From Chitinophagales bacterium (GTDB taxonomy: Bacteria > Bacteroidota > Bacteroidia > Chitinophagales > JADIYW01), in NCBI GenBank assembly GCA_019694955.1, contig JAIBAX010000004.1, positions 97,870 through 161,869 of the forward strand: a stretch of 64,000 nt of DNA, written 5' to 3'. A model generated the notes under the pieces. That model ran no database searches, was not told the origin of the DNA, and worked only from the letters and a program-made list of their open reading frames with translations. The position numbers and the translations under genes are program-made. Below, piece by piece: positions 48,239 to 56,787 of the stretch. How positions within the stretch are numbered: position 1 is the stretch's first letter; each line of letters begins with the position of its first letter.

Positions 48239-49072
48239 TTAAGCACCTAAAGTGACTCGTTTAAATGCTACTACGGTCAAATCTTTGTCGATAGTCTTGA
48301 GATAAGAACCAACTGTTAAGTTGCTGTCTTTAACGAAAGACTGTTTCAACAAGGTATTTTCCTGATAGAATTTATTTAATTTACCTTGCGCGATTTTGTC
48401 GATCATCGCTTCTGGTTTTCCTTCATTGCGTGCTTGCTCGCGACCGATTTCCAATTCTCTTTCAATTCTGTCGGTAGAAACGCCTGTTTCGTCTACAGCT
48501 ACAGGAGCCATTGCTGCAATTTGCATGGCAGCATCTTTAGCACCGGCAACAATTGCATCCGTTAAAGGAAGGTTTACTTGTACTAAAACGCCCATTCTAT
48601 AACCCATATGGATATAAGGAACTACGCCTTCGCCTTGTAATACTTCAAATTTAGTGATGCCAATTTTTTCTCCGATTTTCGCTACTTCTTCAGAAACCCT
48701 TTCTGATACGGTGATATTACCAAAAGAAGCTGCTAATAAATCGTCTAAATTAGTAATACGACCATTTAAAGCTATTTGGGTGATTTCTTTAGCTAACTCT
48801 ACGAAAGCGTCATTTTTAGCGACGAAATCTGTTTCGCAACTTAAGTTAACAGCTACGCCATATTTACCATCTTCACTGGTAAGGGCAACAACTACACCTT
48901 CGTTGGCGTCTCTATCGGCACGTTTTTCTGATATTTTAGCGCCTTTTTTTCTTAAATAATCGATAGCGGCTTCAAAGTCTCCGTTGGTTTCTTGCAAAGC
49001 TTTTTTGCAATCCATCATACCCGCACCGGTTTGTAATCTTAATTTATTTACATCTGCAGCAGTAATGCTCAT
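48239..49072 (-). CDS. tsf: Translation elongation factor Ts
   Basis: This 277-residue protein has N-terminal ITAADVNKLRLQTGAGMMDCKKALQETNGD and core NLSCETDFVAKNDAFVELA. It recycles EF-Tu-GDP. It follows rpsB by 32 bases. Confidence 0.98.
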   Translation of the reverse strand: MSITAADVNKLRLQTGAGMMDCKKALQETNGDFEAAIDYLRKKGAKISEKRADRDANEGVVVALTSEDGKYGVAVNLSCETDFVAKNDAFVELAKEITQIALNGRITNLDDLLAASFGNITVSERVSEEVAKIGEKIGITKFEVLQGEGVVPYIHMGYRMGVLVQVNLPLTDAIVAGAKDAAMQIAAMAPVAVDETGVSTDRIERELEIGREQARNEGKPEAMIDKIAQGKLNKFYQENTLLKQSFVKDSNLTVGSYLKTIDKDLTVVAFKRVTLGA

Positions 49073-49104
49073 GACAATTTTTTTAAATACGTTTGAAAAT
49101 TGGA

Positions 49105-49845
49105 TTAACCTTCTACTTCTTCTTTAGCGTCTTCGGCTTGTTTTTCTTCCTTATCTTTCTTTCTTTCGCTCAATCCTTCTTTGATAGCGTCTACACAGTA
49201 ACGTGTTATCAGTTGTACTGATTTAGAAGCATCATCATTGGCAGGGATAGCAAAATCTACGAGATTGGGATCTGAGTTGGTATCAACAATTCCGAAGGTA
49301 CGGATGCCGAGTTTATGTGCTTCTGCTAATGCGATATGTTCATGGCTGATATCCACCATAAATATAGCTGCAGGAACACGACCTAAGTTTTCGATACCGC
49401 CTAGAACTTTTTCCAGTTTTCCTTTCTGACGTGTAAGCATCAGTTTTTCTTTCTTTGTAATGTTCTCGAAAGTGCCGTCTGTCAACATTTTGTCGATTCC
49501 TTGCATTTTCTTGATAGACTTGCGGATGGTGATAAAGTTTGTCAACATACCTCCTAACCATCTTTCGGTTACATAAGGCATATTTACTTCTTCTGCCATA
49601 CCGGCAACGATGTCTTTAGCTTGTTTTTTTGTAGCAACAAAAAGCACTTTACGTCCTGATTTTGCTATTTGTTTTAACGCTGAAGCTGCTTCTTCCAGTT
49701 TCTCTTGCGTTTTATTCAGGTCGATGATATGAATACCTTTACGTTCCATAAAGATATACGGCAACATCTTAGGGTTCCATTTTTTCTTTAAATGGCCAAA
49801 GTGTACCCCGGCATCCAACATCTCTTGCTGAGAAATACGTTCCAT
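49105..49845 (-). CDS. rpsB: 30S ribosomal protein S2
   Basis: This 246-residue protein has [21 protein letters not shown] and [20 protein letters not shown] near the N-terminus, then [21 protein letters not shown]. An acidic/lysine-rich tail ends it. It lies between rpsI and tsf. Confidence 0.98.
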   Translation of the reverse strand: MERISQQEMLDAGVHFGHLKKKWNPKMLPYIFMERKGIHIIDLNKTQEKLEEAASALKQIAKSGRKVLFVATKKQAKDIVAGMAEEVNMPYVTERWLGGMLTNFITIRKSIKKMQGIDKMLTDGTFENITKKEKLMLTRQKGKLEKVLGGIENLGRVPAAIFMVDISHEHIALAEAHKLGIRTFGIVDTNSDPNLVDFAIPANDDASKSVQLITRYCVDAIKEGLSERKKDKEEKQAEDAKEEVEG

Positions 49846-49875
49846 ATTATTATTAATTGAAAAAGAATTAAACCA

Positions 49876-50262
49876 TTAACGTTTGCTGAACTGGAAGCTC
49901 TTACGGGCTTTCTTGTGTCCAAATTTCTTACGTTCTACCATTCTTGGGTCACGAGTGAGCAATTTTTGCCCTTTCAATGCCGGTTTGTTTGCATCGTCTA
50001 CTTTTACGAGTGCTCTTGCAATACCTAACATGATAGCTTCTATCTGACCTTTTACGCCACCGCCTTTAGCGTTTACTTTCACATCATATTTACCTTCAAA
50101 ACCTAGTGCCTCGAAAGGTCTGGTTAATTTAGAGATATGATATAAGCCGGCGAAATATGTTTCATGGTCTTTGCCATTCACGGTAATTTTGCCGGTACCT
50201 GGTGAAAGATACACCCTAGCGATAGCTGTTTTTCTACGTCCTAATGCGTTGATGACTGCCAT
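49876..50262 (-). CDS. rpsI: 30S ribosomal protein S9
   Basis: This 128-residue protein begins INALGRRKTAIARVYLSPGTG, and its C-terminus ends RDPRMVERKKFGHKKARKSFQFSKR as in all S9 proteins. It lies 14 bases downstream of rplM. Confidence 0.98.
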   Translation of the reverse strand: MAVINALGRRKTAIARVYLSPGTGKITVNGKDHETYFAGLYHISKLTRPFEALGFEGKYDVKVNAKGGGVKGQIEAIMLGIARALVKVDDANKPALKGQKLLTRDPRMVERKKFGHKKARKSFQFSKR

Positions 50263-50276
50263 TTTCTGTGTTTATT

Positions 50277-50723
50277 TTAAAGCAATTTTAATTTTTCCGG
50301 TTTCTGTGCAGCATGTGGATGTGCTGTGCCAGCGTAAACATGCAATTTTGCATACATCGCTCTTCCTAATCTCGTGCGTGGAAGCATCCCTTTCACTGCA
50401 TTTTCAATCAAGAATGCTGGATCTTTTTGCAAAACTTGTTTAGGTGTTTTAAACCTTTGTCCTCCAGGGTAACCTGTATGCCAAATGTATTGTTTGTCTT
50501 CCACCTTATTTCCAGTAAGCACAATTTTCTCTGCATTGATAACGATGATATGGTCTCCAGTATCAACGTGTGGCGTATAACTTGGCTTGTGCTTTCCTTG
50601 TAATACCAAAGAAATTCTGGAACACAAACGACCTAGTGTTTGGTCTTCTGCATCAATTACATACCACTTTCTGTCTCCTTCTGCGATATATACTGAATCT
50701 GTTTTGTAACTAAGTGTTTTCAC
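50277..50723 (-). CDS. rplM: 50S ribosomal protein L13
   Basis: This 148-residue protein has RKWYVIDAEDQTLGRLCSRIS, HTGYPGGQRFKT and VKGMLPRTRLGRAMYAKLHVYAG. It is the first gene of the ribosomal block and has a consensus promoter. Confidence 0.98.
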   Translation of the reverse strand: MKTLSYKTDSVYIAEGDRKWYVIDAEDQTLGRLCSRISLVLQGKHKPSYTPHVDTGDHIIVINAEKIVLTGNKVEDKQYIWHTGYPGGQRFKTPKQVLQKDPAFLIENAVKGMLPRTRLGRAMYAKLHVYAGTAHPHAAQKPEKLKLL

Positions 50724-50756
50724 TTCTTAATATTTTACTTTTCTAAAATTGGACTG

Positions 50757-50786
50757 CAAAGATACGGGTTTGTGGATATTAAACAA
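50757..50786 (-). promoter_or_regulatory. Promoter of the rplM operon
   Basis: On the minus strand, TTG (50784-50786), 19 bases, TATCTTTG (50757-50764). This is an exact match to the Bacteroidota consensus, 34 bases before the rplM ATG. The 190 bases beyond it, up to the next promoter, hold nothing I recognise. Confidence 0.85.
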
Positions 50787-50948
50787 TGGTTCCATGTTTT
50801 TTTTATATTAATATCTCATAATTAATTGATAATGAGCATTAAAATGGACGAAAAAAAATATTTGTTTTGAATTTTAGCAGAAAAATTCCTTTAAAAACAC
50901 CCCTTTTACCTAACGCTTTATCCATTTATGGCATGTTCCTTGACTATT

Positions 50949-50983
50949 TTGGCAAAAGAAATAGTTGAAAAAGTTTAGCTTTG
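50949..50983 (+). promoter_or_regulatory. Candidate promoter of the exported protein gene
   Basis: TTG at 50949-50951 and TAGCTTTG at 50976-50983, 24 bases apart. The -7 box is perfect; the spacing is longer than usual. Confidence 0.45.
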
Positions 50984-51004
50984 ACCTAAATAATAGTTCG
51001 TCGT

Positions 51005-51739
51005 ATGAAACAGGTATTGTTTTTTCTTTTCTTTTGTAGTTGGGTGTCTTTTGCATACACACAAGATTCAACTGTGACAAGAATTCGGACAATTCTTGAC
51101 AAGAACGACCTTGTTTTAACGGATCAACTGGCAGCTGGTACATTTAAGGATTTGTTTGAAGTGGCAGACAGCGTTCTTTTAGAAGATTATTTGGATAGCA
51201 TTTGGAGCAAACAATCGCTTAAAGATACCGGAAGTATTCCTTTGTATAATTATTTACTATTTAGCCGTTGGCAAACGATGACCACGGAAGACCTAAAGTC
51301 CATCCACGAAGCCCTCAATGAAACGGAAACGCTAAAAGACGAACTTAAGAAACTATATAAAGAGGTAGAAAAAATGACGGTTTCGGAACCGCCAAAAAAG
51401 AGCAAACCGCCCAAAGGTGACGCTACATTGAAAGAATCACCCTGTCCTCGGGATGAAGCAAAAACACTTACACATTCCCGTCTTCGCTACTTGATGGCTA
51501 AAAAATGTTCGTTTGATACTCCTGAAACGCTCACGCAATTACAGAAAGACATCTTATTATCCGAGATTATGGAAGCTTTCAAAGATTATCAACGCACTTC
51601 AGACATTGATTTAGCAACGCATCATCAATTATTAGATAGAAAAACTCAAATGGACAGTTGGTTGAAAGATGTCAAGAAAAATATTGACACATTAAGTGAT
51701 GACGATTTAAGGTTTCATCCTGAGTGGGCAATCAGGTGA
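51005..51739 (+). CDS. Exported protein of unknown function
   Basis: This 244-residue protein has a clear signal peptide (MKQVLFFLFFCSWVSFAYTQ). The mature part is mostly helical and charged, with a predicted coiled coil near TETLKDELKKLYKEVEKM and a Lys/Pro linker (PPKKSKPPKGD). Two Cys are present after the signal. I do not recognise a family. It is monocistronic, between the ribosomal promoter and a convergent PfkB kinase gene. Confidence 0.75.
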   Translation: MKQVLFFLFFCSWVSFAYTQDSTVTRIRTILDKNDLVLTDQLAAGTFKDLFEVADSVLLEDYLDSIWSKQSLKDTGSIPLYNYLLFSRWQTMTTEDLKSIHEALNETETLKDELKKLYKEVEKMTVSEPPKKSKPPKGDATLKESPCPRDEAKTLTHSRLRYLMAKKCSFDTPETLTQLQKDILLSEIMEAFKDYQRTSDIDLATHHQLLDRKTQMDSWLKDVKKNIDTLSDDDLRFHPEWAIR

Positions 51740-51805
51740 TTTAAACCCTAGATTTTGCAATAGGTGCAGTGATGTTGCTTAACTTAACATTAAAAAGTAT
51801 TGTTT

Positions 51806-51829
51806 CATTTTCGTGGAGACACGAAAATG
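51806..51829. repeat. Perfect 10-bp hairpin of the GTG-GAGA-CAC family
   Basis: CATTTTCGTG, loop GAGA, CACGAAAATG. It is the same core as the hairpins at 7829 (inverted loop TCTC) and 17334. It lies between convergent genes and has no T tract. Confidence 0.75.
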
Positions 51830-51861
51830 GGGGAATGAAGGTGCGAACGACGTAATTTGAG

Positions 51862-52776
51862 TTAAATTTCTACTGACATTAATCTGACAAATTGCGCTAC
51901 TCTTTGGTCAATTTCCGCCCTGGTAATTTCTTTCAATCGTTCGGGGCCGAATTTTTCCACACAAAAAGATGCTACTGCCGATCCGTAAATTACTGCTCTC
52001 TTCATGTTTTCGTATGAAATATCATCCGTTGCGGCAAGGTATCCAATAAAACCACCGGCAAAGGAATCTCCTGCACCAGTTGGATCGAACACTTCTTCTA
52101 GTGGAAGTGCTGGGGCGGCGAAAATATGGTTATCATAAAACAATAATGCCCCATTTTCTCCTTTCTTTATAATCAGGTACTTTGGCCCCATTTGTTTAAT
52201 CTTTGCCGCTGCTTTTACCAAAGAGTATTCTCCACTTAACTGGCGTGCTTCGCTGTCATTTACTACTAACATATCTACTAACTTAAGCGTTTCTGCCAGT
52301 GCTTCAGGTGTGGTATCCATCCAGAAATTCATGGTGTCCATGACAATGAAGGATGGTTTTTGTGTCATTTGTTCTATTACTTTCTTTTGCAAGCTGGGTT
52401 CGATATTGCCTAAAATGAGGTATTTACAAGTTTTGAAGGATTCCGGTAAAATAGGGTCAAATTCTGCCAATACATTGAGTTGTGTGTCCAGCGTATCGCG
52501 TGAGTTCATATCGAGGTGGTATTTCCCCGCCCAAAAGAAGGATTTTTTTCCTTCCTTCACATCTACGCCGGAGAGGTCTGTGCCCGCATTTTTCAGCCAT
52601 GTCAGTTCGTTCTGGTCGTAGTCGCTACCGATAACAGAGACCAGTTTCATGTCATTTGTAAAGCGCGAAGCGGCATGACAAATATAGTTGCCGGAGCCTC
52701 CGGTAATCTTGTCTGTTTTGCCAAATGGGGTTTCAATAGCATCAAAAGCGACGGTTCCAACAACTAAAAGACTCAT
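51862..52776 (-). CDS. PfkB family carbohydrate/nucleoside kinase
   Basis: From ATG 52776 this is a 304-residue protein. It has N-terminal GTVAFDAIETPFG and GGSGNYICHAASRF (PfkB signature 1), then VNDSEARQLSG. The catalytic signature 2 is DPTGAGDSFAGGFIGYLA. The ATG at 52806 would add ten residues (KKKLK) and is less likely. Substrate unknown: ribokinase-, adenosine- or fructose-type are possible. The tRNA-Asn promoter is divergent from it. Confidence 0.88.
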   Translation of the reverse strand: MSLLVVGTVAFDAIETPFGKTDKITGGSGNYICHAASRFTNDMKLVSVIGSDYDQNELTWLKNAGTDLSGVDVKEGKKSFFWAGKYHLDMNSRDTLDTQLNVLAEFDPILPESFKTCKYLILGNIEPSLQKKVIEQMTQKPSFIVMDTMNFWMDTTPEALAETLKLVDMLVVNDSEARQLSGEYSLVKAAAKIKQMGPKYLIIKKGENGALLFYDNHIFAAPALPLEEVFDPTGAGDSFAGGFIGYLAATDDISYENMKRAVIYGSAVASFCVEKFGPERLKEITRAEIDQRVAQFVRLMSVEI

Positions 52777-52800
52777 TTTTAATTTTTTTTTGTGCAAATA

Positions 52801-52831
52801 TTGCATATTTATTTCAATTACACTACTTTTG
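52801..52831 (+). promoter_or_regulatory. Promoter of tRNA-Asn
   Basis: TTG at 52801-52803, 20 bases, TACTTTTG at 52824-52831. The -7 box is the same as that of tRNA-Phe. Confidence 0.75.
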
Positions 52832-52854
52832 CATTCGCTTTTGAAAAAAGGGAG

Positions 52855-52928
52855 GCTTCCTTAGCTCAGTAGGTTAGAGCGGCTGGCTGTTAACCAGTAG
52901 GTCCTTGGTTCGAATCCAAGAGGGAGCG
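52855..52928 (+). tRNA. tRNA-Asn (GTT)
   Basis: Acceptor GCTTCCT/AGGGAGC (one T-G pair), D stem GCTC/GAGC, anticodon stem GCTGG/CCAGT with loop CTGTTAA (anticodon GTT). The T stem is CTTGG/CCAAG with loop TTCGAAT. The discriminator is G, as expected for Asn. CCA is not encoded. Confidence 0.95.
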
Positions 52929-52939
52929 CAAATAAAAAT

Positions 52940-52964
52940 GAGGGTTGTGAAACCCTCTTTTTTT
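52940..52964 (+). terminator. Terminator after tRNA-Asn
   Basis: Stem GAGGGTT/AACCCTC with loop GTGA, followed by seven or more T. Confidence 0.9.
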
Positions 52965-52979
52965 ATGCACAATAGTTTT

Positions 52980-54770
52980 CTAGTCTAAATATTCCTCATC
53001 CAAAACGGTAGTAATCCTTGTGTCGCTATTGAGTCTCTTAAACAATCCTTCCGTTTTAGGAATTTCATATTCAAAGAAATAACCTACCATAGTGGCTTTT
53101 GCTTCGAGGAATTTGTCGTTTGGATTCGTCAATAGTTTTGCTGCGGCAACGTGTCCTATTTTTATCCACTGCCAACCTCCGATTAAGAGTCCAAACAACT
53201 CTAGATATAGAGTTGCATCGCTCAGAAAAACAACGGGACCTTCTTTAGAGGCAACGCCAAACAACTTCATGGTTAGTTCTTGCACTTGTCCGAGTTTTTG
53301 TTCTAAAACTTCCGCATACGACTTCAGGTGTTCATATTTTTTTGCTTGAGCAATATCTCCCATCACTTCCTGCATGAGATACATTACTGCTTTACCACCG
53401 CCCATCATCACTTTTCTCCCTAATAAGTCCATACCATGAATGGCAGTTGTTCCTTCGTGTATGGCATGAATCCTCGTTTCTCTAAAGTATTGTTCTAAAG
53501 GAAAATCCTTAGTAAAACCATAACCACCCAAACACTGTACTGCCTGACTGGTAGAGAGAATAGAGGTTTCTGCGGGCCAACTTTTCGCTATAGGCGTTAG
53601 CAGTTCCAACATTAGTTTATACTTTTCGGATGTTTCTCCTTCTGTGTTTTTTTGGATATCTTCATAAATGCAACATTGTAGTTCGAGAGAAAGCGCCGCT
53701 TCCACAAAAGACTTTTGGAACAGCAACATTCTTCTGACATCGGCATGCTGTACGATAGGTATTTGTGGCTTTAAAGGATCCTTTTCTGTCACTGGCCTCC
53801 CTTGTAAACGTTCTCTCGTATATTGTAGAGCAGCATAATAGGCAGCGGTAGAAATAGAAGTGGCATGTAACCCGACGGAGATACGTGCTTCATTCATCAT
53901 CTGAAACATATAAGAAAGTCCTTTGTTGGCTTCTCCAACTAGGTATCCTCTACAATTATTATGTTCTCCCATTATGATATGTGCAATAGGGGCACCCATA
54001 TAGCCCATTTTGTGGAATATGCCTCCCGTGAGTACATCATTGGATTCTAGTCCGTTTTCTGTGATCCTTTCTCTCGGCACGACAAACAAGGAAATCCCTT
54101 TTGTTCCGGCGGGCGACCCTTCGATGCGCGCCAACATTAAATGGATAACATTATCAACGGCATCACTATCGCCACAGGAGATAAATATCTTTTGTCCTTT
54201 AATGAGGTAGTAACCTTCTTCTGTTGGTGTGGCGGATGTTACCACATCGGTGAGAGAGCTTCCGGCACCAGGTTCTGTTAGTGCCATCGTTCCCTGCCAT
54301 TCTCCTGAGAACATCTTGGGAATATAGGTGTGCTTTAACGCATCGGAACCAAAAGACTCGATGAGGTGTGCTGCTCCCATGGTTAACCCAGGAAAGGCTG
54401 TTACTGAATAATTGGCACAACCCATAATAAAACTCGTTGCCATCATTATGGTTGTTGGCAACTGATTGCCGCCATGCGCATAAGATGCGCCACAGGAAAT
54501 CCATCCTCCATCGCCAAGCATACGCATGATTGGTCGCATATTGGGGTGTACTTTTATCCTACCGTTTACAACTTGCGGCTCATTTCTGTCCATTTCAGTA
54601 AATATGGGCAAAAAATGTTCTTTGCAAAGGTCTTCGGTAGCATCTAGAAAAAGATTAAATGATGAAACATCATGATCTTTAAAGCGATCAATTTTTAATA
54701 ATTGTTCCACATGGTGAACATCATATAAGAGGAAGTGCAAATGTTCTTTACTGTAAAATTTTCGTGACAT
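52980..54770 (-). CDS. Long-form acyl-CoA dehydrogenase
   Basis: This 596-residue protein is longer than the usual 380 residues because of an added C-terminal helical domain. Motifs include TMALTEPGAGSSLTDVVTSA (FAD/substrate loop), CGDSDAVDN, YMFQMMNEARISVGLHA and the CLGGYGFTKDFPLEQYFRETRIHAIHEGTTAIHGMD signature region. It oxidises acyl-CoA to enoyl-CoA, passing electrons to ETF. Chain length unknown. It is convergent with the tRNA-Asn terminator. Confidence 0.93.
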   Translation of the reverse strand: MSRKFYSKEHLHFLLYDVHHVEQLLKIDRFKDHDVSSFNLFLDATEDLCKEHFLPIFTEMDRNEPQVVNGRIKVHPNMRPIMRMLGDGGWISCGASYAHGGNQLPTTIMMATSFIMGCANYSVTAFPGLTMGAAHLIESFGSDALKHTYIPKMFSGEWQGTMALTEPGAGSSLTDVVTSATPTEEGYYLIKGQKIFISCGDSDAVDNVIHLMLARIEGSPAGTKGISLFVVPRERITENGLESNDVLTGGIFHKMGYMGAPIAHIIMGEHNNCRGYLVGEANKGLSYMFQMMNEARISVGLHATSISTAAYYAALQYTRERLQGRPVTEKDPLKPQIPIVQHADVRRMLLFQKSFVEAALSLELQCCIYEDIQKNTEGETSEKYKLMLELLTPIAKSWPAETSILSTSQAVQCLGGYGFTKDFPLEQYFRETRIHAIHEGTTAIHGMDLLGRKVMMGGGKAVMYLMQEVMGDIAQAKKYEHLKSYAEVLEQKLGQVQELTMKLFGVASKEGPVVFLSDATLYLELFGLLIGGWQWIKIGHVAAAKLLTNPNDKFLEAKATMVGYFFEYEIPKTEGLFKRLNSDTRITTVLDEEYLD

Positions 54771-54809
54771 GATAATAGAATAGCATTTTATTTATTGAAA
54801 AACTTCATG

Positions 54810-54840
54810 TTGGAAAGATAAAGAAAAGGTATTAATTTTC
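54810..54840 (+). promoter_or_regulatory. Candidate promoter of the GNAT gene
   Basis: TTG 54810-54812, 20 bases, TAATTTTC 54833-54840 (one mismatch). The ATG is 7 bases downstream, so the leader would be very short. Confidence 0.4.
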
Positions 54841-54847
54841 GGCACTT

Positions 54848-55336
54848 ATGTTGCAGTTTGATGAAATCAACAGTGCAGATATGGGAAGGGTCGTTTCCAT
54901 ATCCAAAGAAACGTGGTTTATTACGTATAGCACGATTATCTCTACAGAACAGATTGCTTTCATGTATGAAAAAATGTATACCTTGGAAGCGTTGAATGAA
55001 CAATTACAGAAGGGAGACCATTTTGTCGTTTTTAGTATGGATGGCGTGGATGCGGGATTTTTTTCTTATTCATTGAAGGATAATCTGTCTCTCCTCAAGA
55101 TTCCGAAGTTATATATACTTCCTAGCTTTCAGGGAAGGAAAATTGGCAGGGAAGTGATTGGTCAAATAAAGAAAATTGGCAAAACCCAAGGCGTATCTTT
55201 TATTGAACTCAATGTCAACAGAAACAACCCTGCTGTTAATTTCTACTTAAAAACGGGTTTTTGGATAAAGGAGACGGTTGATATTCCCTATTTTGATTTT
55301 GTATTAAACGATTACGTTATGGTGCAAAACATATAA
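54848..55336 (+). CDS. GNAT family N-acetyltransferase
   Basis: This 162-residue protein has the acetyl-CoA loop IPKLYILPSFQGRKIGREVIGQI (motif A) and VNRNNPAVNFYLKTGFWI (motif B), characteristic of GNAT enzymes. The N-terminal EINSADMGRVVSISKETWFITYSTIIS resembles the group often annotated as PaiA-like or GCN5-related. Acceptor unknown. Confidence 0.9.
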   Translation: MLQFDEINSADMGRVVSISKETWFITYSTIISTEQIAFMYEKMYTLEALNEQLQKGDHFVVFSMDGVDAGFFSYSLKDNLSLLKIPKLYILPSFQGRKIGREVIGQIKKIGKTQGVSFIELNVNRNNPAVNFYLKTGFWIKETVDIPYFDFVLNDYVMVQNI

Positions 55337-55340
55337 AAAA

Positions 55341-55367
55341 GGGCTATCTCAATTGTAAAGATAGCCC
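55341..55367. terminator. Bidirectional terminator, strongest on the minus strand
   Basis: Stem GGGCTATCT/AGATAGCCC with loop CAATTGTAA. A six-T run follows on the minus strand, with TTAATAT on the plus strand. It serves the convergent GNAT and heavy-metal protein genes. Confidence 0.85.
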
Positions 55368-55389
55368 TTAATATCTGCTAAAATAAATG

Positions 55390-55878
55390 TTACTCCGTTT
55401 TATTCTCCGATTTTGGACAAGTCCCTGACTTTTGTCCGTTGCAAGATTTTCCGGAGTTTTTGGTACAACTTTTTGAACATCCTTCTTTAGCGCCTGCAGT
55501 ATTCACAGCAACAGCATATCCGGTTTGTTCTGCAAGTGTTTTAACAATAGCTTCTTCAGAAGTTTTTGAAGCATCATAGGTTAGCACGGCTTTATTTTCT
55601 GTTGCAGAAACTGCTTGTACTTCACTAACACCATCAATGTTCATAAGCACAGATTTTACTTTGTTCTCACAACCACCACAATGCATGCCTTCAACCTTAA
55701 GGTCTACCATTGCCATTCCACCGTTTTGAACGACAGCATTTTCAGAACCGGATGTAGAAGAAGATGACTCAGTTTTCGCTTTACAACATGATTTGCTTTG
55801 CGATTTAGAACATTGTGCCTGAGCATTTACGAAAAAAGCAAATGCTAAGAAAACCAAACTTAAGACTTTTAATTTCAT
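55390..55878 (-). CDS. Secreted heavy-metal-associated (HMA) domain protein
   Basis: This 162-residue protein has a signal peptide (LKVLSLVFLAFAFFVNAQAQ), then a Cys-rich stretch CSKSQSKSCC. An HMA fold follows, with the metal site GMHCGGCENKV (CxxC) and VLMNIDGVSEVQAV. The tail has four more Cys (CSKSCTKNSGKSC...C). HMA domains bind Cu(I) or other soft metals. Here the domain is outside the cytoplasm, so a scavenging or sequestering role is an inference. Confidence 0.88.
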   Translation of the reverse strand: MKLKVLSLVFLAFAFFVNAQAQCSKSQSKSCCKAKTESSSSTSGSENAVVQNGGMAMVDLKVEGMHCGGCENKVKSVLMNIDGVSEVQAVSATENKAVLTYDASKTSEEAIVKTLAEQTGYAVAVNTAGAKEGCSKSCTKNSGKSCNGQKSGTCPKSENKTE

Positions 55879-55912
55879 ATTTTTTATTTTAATAATGACT
55901 TTATATAATAAG

Positions 55913-55943
55913 CAAAATTAATGCTAATTGTTCACAACTGCAA
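55913..55943 (-). promoter_or_regulatory. Promoter of the HMA protein gene
   Basis: On the minus strand, TTG (55941-55943), 20 bases, TAATTTTG (55913-55920). It lies just downstream of the cytochrome gene stop. Confidence 0.6.
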
Positions 55944-55947
55944 TACA

Positions 55948-56301
55948 TTAATTTTTTTTAAGGTTTAATTCTGAAAGGTATTGTATGATGTTGCCAATTT
56001 CTTCTTCATGGATTTTTCCTGAAAATCCTTGCATATTTCCTTTGCCATGTAAAATCACCCTTGATATCGAAAGGGAATCTAAGGTTATCGTTTGTAAGTT
56101 GGTGGCATTCATCAATCCAAGTGTGCCATCATCTCCATGGCAACCTTTGCAGTAGTTGTCATAAGAATTTTTTCCCATGGGTATAAATTCTTGCACTTCT
56201 TGTTGGTGTTCCTTTTGTGTACAAGCAACAAGTATTAACAATATCCCTAAACGAAAAGAAATTTTATACCAACCCGATTTTCTTAGTCCAAGCAAGTACA
56301 T
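55948..56301 (-). CDS. Mono-heme cytochrome c lipoprotein
   Basis: This 117-residue protein has a signal with lipobox LILVAC (Cys27), the heme-attachment motif CKGCH, and a later candidate Met ligand in GKGNMQGFSG. It is a small class I-type cytochrome c, attached to a membrane by lipid. Its start lies within the last 38 bases of the upstream membrane-protein gene. Only this start includes the signal, so the two genes are probably translationally coupled. Confidence 0.9.
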   Translation of the reverse strand: MYLLGLRKSGWYKISFRLGILLILVACTQKEHQQEVQEFIPMGKNSYDNYCKGCHGDDGTLGLMNATNLQTITLDSLSISRVILHGKGNMQGFSGKIHEEEIGNIIQYLSELNLKKN

Positions 56302-56632
56302 AAACGTATAATAGAATGAGTAATGAAAGAACTACCAATAATTTATTCTCCTTTTTCATACCTACAATGCCAATGGGTATGGAAAGAAGCACCAAGGTCA
56401 ATTTCATGTGAAACCATCCGCCCACTACACTAAATCCGCCCATATTAAAAAGGTTATACAACCCTGTGGCGATGAAAAGCAATGGAAAAACCATCTCTAC
56501 CCACATAGTTCTTTTCCTGTATGTTCGGAATGCTTCTTTGTTTCCAAACAGAAACAAACTGCTCTTAATGAAATAGTTAAGGAGATATAGTGACACTATA
56601 ATAATATGCGCATTCAGAATAATTTTTGACAT
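56264..56632 (-). CDS. Four-helix membrane protein coupled to cytochrome c
   Basis: From ATG 56632 this is a 122-residue protein (MSKIILNAHIIIVSLYLLNYF) with four hydrophobic segments. The His residues in LNAHIII and GGWFHMKLTLVL recall SirB/CopD/HemJ-like small heme-binding membrane proteins, but the similarity is only in layout. The -7 box TACATTTG at 56660-56667 rules out the longer start at 56671. It could anchor or reduce the cytochrome encoded next. Confidence 0.7.
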   Translation of the reverse strand: MSKIILNAHIIIVSLYLLNYFIKSSLFLFGNKEAFRTYRKRTMWVEMVFPLLFIATGLYNLFNMGGFSVVGGWFHMKLTLVLLSIPIGIVGMKKENKLLVVLSLLILLYVYVLAWTKKIGLV

Positions 56633-56659
56633 ATTGTATATAATTTTATCGAAATTTAA

Positions 56660-56667
56660 CAAATGTA
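56660..56667 (-). promoter_or_regulatory. -7 box of the membrane protein/cytochrome c operon
   Basis: TACATTTG on the minus strand, 27 bases before the chosen ATG. No TTG lies at the right distance. Confidence 0.4.
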
Positions 56668-56787
56668 TCAAAAAAAAGATTAACTTTATATTACTTAATA
56701 GTTTTAATTGAATTTATTTACAGAAGGGACTAATATTCACGAGGTTAAAACATTAAAGAAAAGAATTATTTATTAAACCATCATTCC

